Assembly: GCF_001548375.1 (NCBI RefSeq)
Contig: NZ_AP017296.1
Span: 186,001 to 250,000, forward strand
Reading direction: 5' to 3'
DNA from: Nostoc sp. NIES-3756
GTDB lineage: Bacteria > Cyanobacteriota > Cyanobacteriia > Cyanobacteriales > Nostocaceae
DNA length: 64,000 nucleotides
The translations under genes were made by a program, and so were the position numbers. The notes under the pieces are model-generated. The model searched no databases and was not told where the DNA came from. It worked only from the letters and a program-made list of their open reading frames with translations. Positions 56,474 through 64,000 of this stretch are shown here, in pieces; the first letter of the stretch is position 1, and the number at the start of each line of letters is the position of its first letter.

Positions 56474-57232
56474 TTATGTGTCTGCAATCTCAACCAGATG
56501 ATTTGGTGATGGGTTAGGTTCGTTAGTAATGGGGCGATCGCTTTGGGATGGTAGCTCACTAACCCCATGAGTAGACAGTGTTGAGTCCACAGTCATAAGT
56601 AATGAGTTACTCTGAACTAATGACTCATCACTCAATGTATTAGCTGCCTCCTGAAGTAATTCAATCGCCCCGGCCAAGAGGGTTCGTACACGAGTTAGCT
56701 TATTTCGGCGGTCAATACCCAGTCGTGCTTGGAGGTTTCGGGGGTCGTAGTCATGGCTGAGATGTATAACCCTGACTCTCTCCTGCTTTTCGGATGGTTC
56801 AAAAATTGGCTCCGATGCCGTAAGTTTGTTATAACCATAAACACCACTGGGACGTTTGACATTATAATGATGTACTTCACAGCCGGGAGGGGCGATGTAG
56901 TGTCCTTCTAAATTATTTAATTGATGATGCAACTGTTCTACACAGGCGGCGATCTCCTGCTTTTGTGCAGTCACACCTAATGATTCAGGAGTTTGAGGGC
57001 AACCCCTAGACATCAGCATCATCACTGCTGCTTGGCGGCGGGTAACTCGAAAGCATTCCTGGATACGCTCATTCTCCAGCTCGCGCACACAAATCAGTTC
57101 AATTTCCTCGTCGGGGGTTAACTCAATAGCACCCCCACAAGTGTCATAATTTAAGCAAAATCCTGGATCTATCCCTGGTTGCAACATCATAGAGGCGCAG
57201 TCAAAGCCAAGTCCGCAGATTTTCCGAGGCAT
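56474..57232 (-). CDS. Conserved-type hypothetical protein with N-terminal cysteine motif
   Basis: A 252-residue protein. The first 35 residues hold C6-x5-C12 and C26-x5-C32 (C-G-L-G-F-D-C and C-L-N-Y-D-T-C), a possible zinc site similar in spacing to that of the small gene at 53454. Residues 60-110 look like a helical, HTH-like region (R-R-Q-A-A-V-M-M-L). The rest is charged and the C terminus disordered. Function unknown. It is leftward, upstream of the UvrD-like gene and in the same direction. A short inverted repeat (GTTCTAG/CTAGAAC) lies just before its start at about 57245-57283. Confidence 0.55.
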   Translation of the reverse strand: MPRKICGLGFDCASMMLQPGIDPGFCLNYDTCGGAIELTPDEEIELICVRELENERIQECFRVTRRQAAVMMLMSRGCPQTPESLGVTAQKQEIAACVEQLHHQLNNLEGHYIAPPGCEVHHYNVKRPSGVYGYNKLTASEPIFEPSEKQERVRVIHLSHDYDPRNLQARLGIDRRNKLTRVRTLLAGAIELLQEAANTLSDESLVQSNSLLMTVDSTLSTHGVSELPSQSDRPITNEPNPSPNHLVEIADT

Positions 57233-57722
57233 AGTTTACACTTAGTTCTAGATTAATATTTATATTTTATAAGCTAGAACCAAAATGAAACCAGCAGATA
57301 AAAAGCTTCTCTCGATTATTTTTTCCGAAAGTGACAGAACAGGGTCAAATTTTCAAGCCGAATAGCATTGTTTTGAGGCTGAATAACAAATGACATACAT
57401 GACAAGCATAGAACGCATAGCCAGAGCGCAGACTCTACAGGAGTCGATCACTCTAATGGCTCACCCCTTATTGTAGAAGTTGCCAGTTACAATGATAAGT
57501 CTTGACAATCGCGCAGAATAGATATGTTCAACTCAGTGGCTATCGCACTGTTTCCATGACGAACGAAAATCGCCTACATCACATAAAATCTGCGTTACAA
57601 CCAGTCGAGATACAATGGATTTCATCACTGAGGCGCTATGAGTCTTTTTTATCTAACTCCAATCTTAGTCTTTTTGTGTACCTAAATTAACTCATCAAAC
57701 TCATGTTAAATTAGCATGATTG
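57233..57722. other. Intergenic region with TPR-gene debris
   Basis: About 490 bp. It contains the inverted repeat near 57245-57283, a short dispersed repeat (AGAGCGCAGACTC near 57424) and, at 57487-57546, a remnant of a TPR-gene 3' end. There is no intact gene. Confidence 0.5.
57487..57546 (-). pseudogene. Remnant of a TPR-gene 3' end
   Basis: Leftward codons read A-I-A-T-E-L-N-I-S-I-L-R-D-C-Q-D-L-S-L then stop. They match the tail G-I-A-T-E-L-N-I-P-I-L-R-D-C-Q-D-L encoded at about 61660-61710. It shows that the array once extended further left. Confidence 0.65.
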
Positions 57723-58847
57723 TCAATCATCAGTTGTTAACTTTTTCATCAATTCTTGACATTCTTGAGCTAAAATAATTGAAAAAGACTGGGCAAGATA
57801 ATGAGCTTGTTTACATGCGGCAATTGCTCTATCTTTCTCATCTATTTTTTCAAAAACTAGACTTAAATAATAATATGATTGAGCTTGTGTATGCTTATCT
57901 TGAATTTCTTTAGAGATATTTATTGCTTTTTCTAAATATTCTATAGCTATATTACCATCTTCAATTATTCTCAGAACATTACCAAGATTACACAATGCAA
58001 TTGCTTCCCCTGGTTTATCTTGCCTTAAAATTGCTCTATCTAGACGTTGTTGATACAGTTCGTATGCCTCTTCATACTTACCTAATTGAAAATAAACAGA
58101 GCCTAGTTCACCAATCATTCTTGCAATTAAAAAATCTGCTTGTATTCTTTTAGCTATTGAAATAGCTTCCTCAATATAACTAATCGCTTTTTTATCATCT
58201 ACTTTTAAGTGTAGATAAGCCAGTCCAAGATGGTATAATGATTTTGATTGTAGACGCTCATCTGGGGTTTTTATAGCAATTTCTAAACTTTTCTCAGCAG
58301 ACTCAATTGCTGTATTAAATTTTTTTAAATTTGAATAACAAAAGCTCATATTACAACATATATTGCCTTCTAACCAAAAATCTTGCAACTGCATTGCTAG
58401 TTTTAGACTTTTGTAATGATAATCAATTGCTTGCTTATAATCACCGATAGAGCTATAAATAACTCCTAACCAATCAAGTAGAATAGCAGATTTTTTAACA
58501 TCTAAACCTTTATTTAGAAAATAAGAACAGAAATCAGTTATTTATTCATAATAACCCCAAGTTCGTAATTGCTCAATCAAATATTCTTGTGTTGGAGTAT
58601 TTAAACGGCAATCAATTATCTTCCATGCTCTTTCAACATCTTCAACTTCACATAAATGATAAAAGGCTTCTAATAAACCCTTTATTTTCTCTAAATTAGA
58701 AGCATCTGCATTAGGATTATATTTCGTTAGCCAATTAATAACTGCTCTGTAGGAAGTTCGTCTTAGACCTTGATTCATAAGTTTGACTGTGTTGGAATTA
58801 ATGCCCATTTCAGCCAATATAGTTTGACTGTAAAATAGATTAATCAC
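57723..58847 (-). pseudogene. TPR protein gene of the tandem family, interrupted by one in-frame TAA
   Basis: From the ATG at 58847 the frame encodes the family N-terminal domain (Y-R-A-V-I-N-W-L-T-K-Y ... A-S-N-L-E-K ... L-E-A-F-Y-H-L-C-E-V) up to W-G-Y-Y-E and then a TAA at 58542-58544. The same frame continues without a break (I-T-D-F-C-S-Y-F-L ... then TPR units) to the stop at 57723, 375 codons in all. Paralogs have Gln or a polar residue at this point, so a CAA-to-TAA change is the simplest explanation. Unless read through, it yields a 101-residue domain; the distal TPR part could restart internally at 58394. Confidence 0.75.
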
Positions 58848-58976
58848 TGTATTTTATAATCCTTAATTTTTTACTATTTTAAAATGAAGACACTTTCTCC
58901 AAAAGGTAAAATTGGACTTATCTAACTCATTTTTTTACTCATTATTCTAGAAAAACTGTTAAGGAAATAGAAATTA

Positions 58977-60428
58977 TTATGTAGCATTTTGGTTGATTTT
59001 TAACCGCTTTATTATACAAAGCATGAAGCGATATTTCATGGCTAATAAATGTCTCTGGGATTTGTGGCAAAGTTCGATTAGTATGCGTAGAACTTGTTCT
59101 TCCCTAAAAATTAAACCAATTTCATGGAAGATTTTCAGTGAACGTTGCAGGCAATTCAGTACTTCTGAGTTCCTTCCAAGTTTAGCTAAAGATTCTCCTA
59201 GATTAACTAATCCTGATGCTTCCCCACAAAAATCCCCAATCTTTTGAGCAATGGCTAATCGTTGTTCATAGTATTCAATCGACTCAGAATATTTCCCTAG
59301 TGCAGCGTATTCAACTCCTATATTTCCCAGCGACTTACCTTCACCATCACGATCCCGAATTATACGAGCAATAACTAATCGTTTCCTTTGATAATCGAGT
59401 GCTTGTTCATGTTGGTTCAGCGCACTGTACACAGTTCCAATGTTTCCAAGTGCTATGCTTTCAGTTGCACGATCTTTTGTTTTCTGGGCAAGTTCTAATT
59501 GCTGCTGATAAAACTCCATCGCCTTGTAGTATTCACCCAAGTAGTTGTAAGCATTTCCTAAATTTCCAAACGTAGCACATTCTGAATAACGATCCTCAAG
59601 TTTTTGTGCAATGCTTAAAGCTTGCTCTTGTTGTTCAATAGCAGCAGGGAATTTACCTAAAGCACAGAAGACATTTCCAAGATTCACTCTTGCTCTACAT
59701 TCTCCTTCTGCGTCAGTTACTTCTTGTGCAAGAAGTAACTGTTTTTGATGATACTTAACTGCTTTGGAATAGTCAGCCAGAAAGCAATAGGTTAGACCCA
59801 AATTACACATTGCGTTAGCCTTACCTATCTTATCGTTAGTTATCTTGGCAATATCTAAAGCTTTTTGACTATAGAAAATCGATTTTTAATAATCACTTAA
59901 AAACCGATAATTAGCGCTAATATTATTAAATATATCTGCGATTAGTTGATGGTCTTTAAGAGTTGTGCCAATGACAATTCCTTGATTATAGTAAGTGAGT
60001 GCTTGATTATAATTACCTAATAATGTGCTTGCTTTACCAAGTCCATTGAAACAAACAATATCTACAGAAGATTCCATCTTTCCTAAAAGGGTTTTATAAA
60101 GTTCAATCTGTTCTTCATAGTAACCCCAAGTACCAAGTTGCAAATGCAGTTCAACATTCTGACGATTGTTAAGCTTTAATGCAAAAATTTTGCTGGCTTT
60201 TTCCCAAGATTCCAGTTCACAAAGATGATGAAAGGCTTCCAGGCAGCCACGAACTTTATCTAGATTAGAAGCGTTTGGCAATGGCTTGTATTTAGTAAGC
60301 CAGTTGATGACTGCTCGATACTGTACCTTCTGCCAACGTGAAAGTTGGCTGTGTTTCAGTGTATCTAAGTTAATGCCCAAGTCATTCAAAATTGATTGAC
60401 TAGAAGGGAGGAACTCAACTGAGAACAT
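58977..60428 (-). pseudogene. TPR protein gene of the tandem family, interrupted by one in-frame TAA
   Basis: A 484-codon frame from ATG 60428: the family N-terminal domain (about 30-110), then about nine TPR units. A TAA at 59886-59888 follows F-L-S-D-Y, where paralogs have a TPR helix with Gln (for example D-Y-x-x-A/S-I). The frame then resumes K-S-I-F-Y-S-Q-K-A-L-D-I-A-K and runs to 58977. Again CAA to TAA would explain it. The TPR units after the stop (N-L-G-N-V-F-C-A-L-G, N-L-G-N-A-Y-N-Y-L-G) are intact, so decay is recent or expression is conditional. It starts 6 bp after the preceding paralog. Confidence 0.78.
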
Positions 60429-60434
60429 AATTTT

Positions 60435-61604
60435 TTAGCTCCTATGCCTGTACCAAATTCTGAAGAAATTTAGAACCAAGTGGGTCAATGTCAGATTGAT
60501 TTGGGCAAGAAAGATTCCCTGGCGATCGCCAATCCTCCGTGTAATTGCCAATGCTTGCTGATGATATTCAATAGCTTTCTGATAATTACCCATACCCCCA
60601 TAGATTGATCCCAAATTACCCAATGCAACTCCCTCACTAAATAATTCTTTTGTTTTCTGTACTATGGACAGGCTTTGTTCAAAGCAGGATATTGCTTGAT
60701 TGTACTGTTTGGTTCGTCGGTAAAGTTCTCCCAAGCAGTTCAGGGCAATCGCTTCTCCAGAAGGATTCTCTAGCTCACGGGAGGTTGTCAGATATTGCTC
60801 AAAGTATTCAGATGCTTTTGCATAATTTTTGAGGTAGCCATAGGCGTTTCCTAAGTTCCCTAGAGCTTGGGATTCTAGGACACGATCGCCAATTTGACAG
60901 GCAATTGCACGGCACTGTTCCAAACTGTTAATTGCTTGGTGGAACTGTCTCCGATTACCATAGGTATTCCCAAGACACCCCAAGGCTCTGGCTTGTTCTG
61001 GCAGAAGTTCTGCATCTGTGGCAATTTTGAGGCTGTCTTGAAAATAACCGAACGCCTGCTTGAATTTTCCCATACCAGCATAAGCAATACCGAGATTGTT
61101 CAAAGCATTAGACTTTCCCGGAAGGTTATGGCTGACGTGCGATTGCTCCAAAGCTTTTTGAGAGTAGTAAATTGCCTCAGTGTAATTTGCAAGACGAGCA
61201 TATACATTCCCTAAACCTACAAGGGCAATCACAGACAAGCTAGGCGGAACATTTTCATTTTCTGCAAGCCTCTTATAGATTTCAAATTGTTGACTGTAGT
61301 AACCCCATATCTCTAGCTGTCGATACAATGTATAAATTGTCCCAGTGATTGTATTAATAGAAACAGACAAAACAATTTCAGCTTTCTGCCATTCCACGAC
61401 TTCGCAGAGATGGTGGAAGGCTTCTAAATACCCCTGTACCTGTTCTAGGTTGGAAGCATTTGCTTTAGGTTGATATTTTCCCAACCAATTATTGACTGCT
61501 CGATATTGAGAGCGTTTTGAAGATGGTTTAATGTTTTTGAGCGAATATACGTTAATATTTATTTGTTTAAGGACTGATGCACTGGAAGGTATAACACTTT
61601 TCAT
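60435..61604 (-). CDS. TPR protein of the tandem family (intact copy)
   Basis: A 389-residue protein. Residues about 1-110 form the family domain (Q-Y-R-A-V-N-N-W-L-G-K-Y-Q-P ... A-S-N-L-E-Q-V ... L-E-A-F-H-H-L-C-E-V), then W-G-Y-Y-S-Q-Q and seven TPR units with A-L-G-N-L-G-N-A-Y type consensus. The last 15 residues (V-L-N-F-F-R-I-W-Y-R-H-R-S) are unlike the paralogs and may come from an end frameshift. The family is probably a protein-interaction sensor or adaptor; no catalytic domain is present. The close spacing of 6 bp to both neighbours indicates an operon. Confidence 0.85.
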   Translation of the reverse strand: MKSVIPSSASVLKQININVYSLKNIKPSSKRSQYRAVNNWLGKYQPKANASNLEQVQGYLEAFHHLCEVVEWQKAEIVLSVSINTITGTIYTLYRQLEIWGYYSQQFEIYKRLAENENVPPSLSVIALVGLGNVYARLANYTEAIYYSQKALEQSHVSHNLPGKSNALNNLGIAYAGMGKFKQAFGYFQDSLKIATDAELLPEQARALGCLGNTYGNRRQFHQAINSLEQCRAIACQIGDRVLESQALGNLGNAYGYLKNYAKASEYFEQYLTTSRELENPSGEAIALNCLGELYRRTKQYNQAISCFEQSLSIVQKTKELFSEGVALGNLGSIYGGMGNYQKAIEYHQQALAITRRIGDRQGIFLAQINLTLTHLVLNFFRIWYRHRS

Positions 61605-61610
61605 ATTTTT

Positions 61611-63009
61611 CTATGAATTGCTTTGCAATATAGAAACTGACAGTTGCGCTGCTAGATCCTGACAATCTCGCAGAATAGGTATGTTCAACTCAGTAGCGAT
61701 CCCTAGTGCTTCATTGCAGTATTTCATTGCTTGCTCCAGTTGTCCTAATTTTTGATGCAATACTGCCCGAACTAAATTTTTAGCTCTTGAGATTCTCTTG
61801 CAAAGGGAATCCTAATTCTTTGAACAGAGATGCAGCATCAGCAAAATATTCTTGTGCTAAAGTATGTTGATTTATGCCATAATAAATTCTTGCTAGGTCT
61901 TCTAGGATATCAGCTTTATAGTGCTTAGAGTTAGTTTCACACGAAATGTTTAAAGCTAACTGAAGATTTTTTATAGCATCTGTTATTTCTCCTTTTTTAA
62001 CCAAGTTTAAGCCTATATTTCTTAATGCGTTTGCTTCGCCTTGGCGAGCGCTAATCCTACGTGAGATAGATAATTGTTGTTGATGATAATTGATTGCTTG
62101 ATCGTAATCTCCGCATTTACTATATAAAATTCCTAAATTACCAAGAGCAGTGCTTTCTAAACTGGAGGCATTAATTTTGCGGGCAATCATTAAACTATCT
62201 GTATGATAATTAATTGCTTCTTGCAGATAGCCCAAACAATCATAAGCAACTCCCAAATTACCAAGAGCAGATGCTTCTCCAAAAGAATCTTCGATTTGGC
62301 GGGAAATATCTAAATATTTTTGATTGTATTCAAGCATTTGTTCATGTTTGTTAAGATGATAGCAGATTGCTCCCAAACCTCCTAAAGCAGTTCCTACTTC
62401 CTTAAGGTTATTTATTTCAATAAAAACATCTAAGGCTAGTTGACGATATTTAATTGCTTCAGAATAATTACTAAGAGAGTTGTAGGCACGACCTATATTT
62501 CCCAGATCACGACCTATAGCAAGTCGATCATTAATTTTTTGGTGAGTAGCTAAAGAATCCTGATGATATTTTAGGGCTTGACGATAATCTCCCAAGTCAT
62601 GATAAACATGCCCTAAATTACCTAAAGTATTTCCTTGAAGTGCTAAATCATCAGTATTGCAGGCCACTTTAAGAAGTTGATAATATATCGATAACTGTTG
62701 CTGATAATAAGCCCATAAACCAAGTTGTGTGTGCAGTTCATTTCGGGTTGATGGGTTTATACAAGCTGATAAAATGTTTCTTGCTATACCGTATTCTTCG
62801 GCTTCACAACAGTGATAAAATGCTTCGATATAACCCTTCACTTTTTCTAAGTTAGAAGCTTTTTCTGAAGGTGTATATTGTTTAAGCCAATTAACAATTG
62901 CTCTATAATGAGCACGTTTCCAAGAAGCTTTTACAATTTTTAATTTTATTAATATACCAACGCCAATTTCCTCTAAAGTGCCTTCAGCACCAAGAATATA
63001 GGTTTTCAT
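61611..63009 (-). pseudogene. TPR protein gene of the tandem family with a 3' frameshift
   Basis: The frame from ATG 63009 encodes 409 residues: the family domain (H-Y-R-A-I-V-N-W-L-K-Q-Y-T-P ... A-S-N-L-E-K-V) and about seven TPR units. It stops at 61780 just after F-K-E-L-G-F-P-L-Q-E-N. In another frame the expected continuation follows at once (S-R-A-K-N-L-V-R-A-V-L-H-Q-K-L-G-Q-L-E-Q-A ... I-L-R-D-C-Q-D-L) and ends at 61611. So a one-base indel near 61785-61793 has removed about 60 residues from the C terminus. The shortened protein may still fold. Its ATG overlaps the stop of the upstream paralog. Confidence 0.8.
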
Positions 63010-64000
63010 CTTGCTTGTTTTAGTTCTCCGAATTTTTGATGCAGTTCTGCAAGACTCCGCAGTACCAATGCCTCATTTGCCAAGAAATGAATTGCTTTGG
63101 ATTTTTCCAATGCTGTAAGCAAATACTGTTGGGCTTGTGAGTATTGCTCCAGTTGTAGCAAAGTTGTCCCCAAGTTACCCAGCATTGTGGCTTCGCCCCT
63201 TTGGTTTTGCAGTTCCAGGGCTAATTCCAGACTTCGTTGATAAAACTCAAGTGCCTGTTCATACTGCCCTACACAAAAGGCAGTGTCACCTATACCTGCC
63301 AGGGCAAGACGTTCTTGGTCGCGGTCATTTGTTTCCCAGGCAATTTCTAAACTCTGCTGATGACACTGAATTGCTTTGGCATATTCCTCCAAACCCAGGT
63401 AGGCATTGCCTAAATGTCCTACAATTGTGCTTTCACTACCGCGATCGCTAATTTCTTGGGCAATTGTCCATGCTTGCTGATGATATTCCACTGCCTGTTC
63501 ATAGTTACCCTGAGCATCATCTATTAATCCCAAACCTGTAAGAGCCTGACTTTCACATCTGCGGTCTTGAATTTCCCGGCTAATTTGCAGGCTTTGAGAG
63601 TAGCAGGTGTTGGACTGGGAGTAGTTTCCCTGAGAGAAGTAAGCGTTGCCCAGTGTACAGAGGGAAGCTGCCTGTCCTCGTCGATCCTCAAGTTCTCTGG
63701 CAATCGTCAAGCTAAACTGGTGATATTCAATAGCCTCATCTGCATAACCCAAATGTTGGTAAGCATTGCCCAGGTTGCCTAACGCATTTTCCTCTGCCTG
63801 ACGATCGCCAACTTCACGAGCGATCGCCAAATGCTGTTGATGATGCTCAATTGCTTTGATAAAGTCTCCCAAACCTGCATAGGCATTGCCCAGATTACCC
63901 AAGGCTTCCCCTTCTCCCCGGCGATTTTGATGAGTTCGTGCCAGTTCTAACGCCTGTTGATGACAGGTAACAGCTTGCTGATAATCTCCCAGCCCGTAGT
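63006..64000 (-). CDS. TPR protein of the tandem family, 5' part beyond the window
   Basis: A leftward TPR frame open to the right edge. Although a methionine exists at 63902, the codons from 64000 onward are already TPR-like (Y-G-L-G-D-Y-Q-Q-A-V-T-C-H-Q-Q-A-L-E-L-A), so the gene is truncated by the window. The visible part has about eight units with N-L-G-N-A-Y and H-Q-Q-A/S-L consensus. The missing N terminus may carry the family domain or a larger effector domain. The stop overlaps the next gene's start (ATGA-type coupling), so the array is translated as an operon. Confidence 0.85.
   Translation of the reverse strand, partial: YGLGDYQQAVTCHQQALELARTHQNRRGEGEALGNLGNAYAGLGDFIKAIEHHQQHLAIAREVGDRQAEENALGNLGNAYQHLGYADEAIEYHQFSLTIARELEDRRGQAASLCTLGNAYFSQGNYSQSNTCYSQSLQISREIQDRRCESQALTGLGLIDDAQGNYEQAVEYHQQAWTIAQEISDRGSESTIVGHLGNAYLGLEEYAKAIQCHQQSLEIAWETNDRDQERLALAGIGDTAFCVGQYEQALEFYQRSLELALELQNQRGEATMLGNLGTTLLQLEQYSQAQQYLLTALEKSKAIHFLANEALVLRSLAELHQKFGELKQAR

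Noticed and set aside
57245..57283. GTTCTAG/CTAGAAC inverted repeat as a terminator or LexA site
   Set aside because: The arms are only 7 bp with a long AT-rich gap; too weak to assign a function.
57502..57690. A 62-codon plus-strand frame
   Set aside because: It overlaps the antisense TPR remnant and has no start signal or protein character.

Overview
The window looks like accessory DNA (plasmid, or a plasmid-like chromosomal island) of a filamentous, heterocyst-type cyanobacterium of the Nostoc/Calothrix/Tolypothrix kind. The reasons are repeated HIP1 octamers (GCGATCGC, e.g. near 1265, 7267, 10084, 13211, 27018), TTCAAAA/TTTTGAA intergenic repeats, modular NRPS genes, a two-partner-secretion adhesin, tandem TPR paralogs, Uma2/VapBC/transposon debris and a group 2 type sigma factor. 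No rRNA, tRNA or CRISPR array was recognised. Replicon type cannot be decided from the sequence.

Layout. (1) 48-13945: a plasmid-like block. It holds a DUF559-like nuclease and an AAA+ ATPase that diverge from one shared CATG, a DUF192 protein, a receiver-HTH regulator lacking the phosphoacceptor Asp, a lipoprotein, a 1612-residue protein carrying the motif series of two-barrel (RdRP/QDE-1/YonO-type) RNA polymerases, a TPR protein, a VapB antitoxin with a truncated VapC, a protein with two copies of a winged-helix-like domain, and a sigma-70 factor. (2) 14348-27991: a three-gene NRPS cluster. Gene 1 is C-A-PCP-TE, gene 2 is C-A-PCP (Ile code) and gene 3 is docking-C-A-NMT-PCP (Leu code); an epoxide-hydrolase-like gene follows. 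(3) 28249-39812: a YkvA-type membrane protein, a Uma2 protein, a SNF2 helicase plus SWIM pair, a sigma-factor fragment, a glutathione-transferase-like gene, an intergenic repeat element and a second larger SNF2 helicase. (4) 40112-46863: a large filamentous-haemagglutinin-like exoprotein and a SAM methyltransferase. (5) 47042-51368: a truncated AlkB gene abutting a complete Tn3-family transposon with 38-bp inverted repeats, a tyrosine recombinase and TnpA. (6) 51462-57232: a zinc-finger/T5orf172 protein, small hypothetical genes and a UvrD-like helicase. (7) 57487-64000: a leftward tandem array of paralogous TPR genes. Two are interrupted by in-frame TAA codons where a CAA would fit, and one is frameshifted.

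The most interesting item is the 4952-9790 gene. Its ordered motifs (KGTL, SSFK, RSP, DFDGD, DxLxxGxINN, AVDxxK) match the catalytic core layout of eukaryotic-type RNA-dependent RNA polymerases and their phage relatives. It shares a 37-bp divergent promoter region with an unknown gene and lies about 3 kb from a sigma factor. All assignments are by eye; no searches were run.
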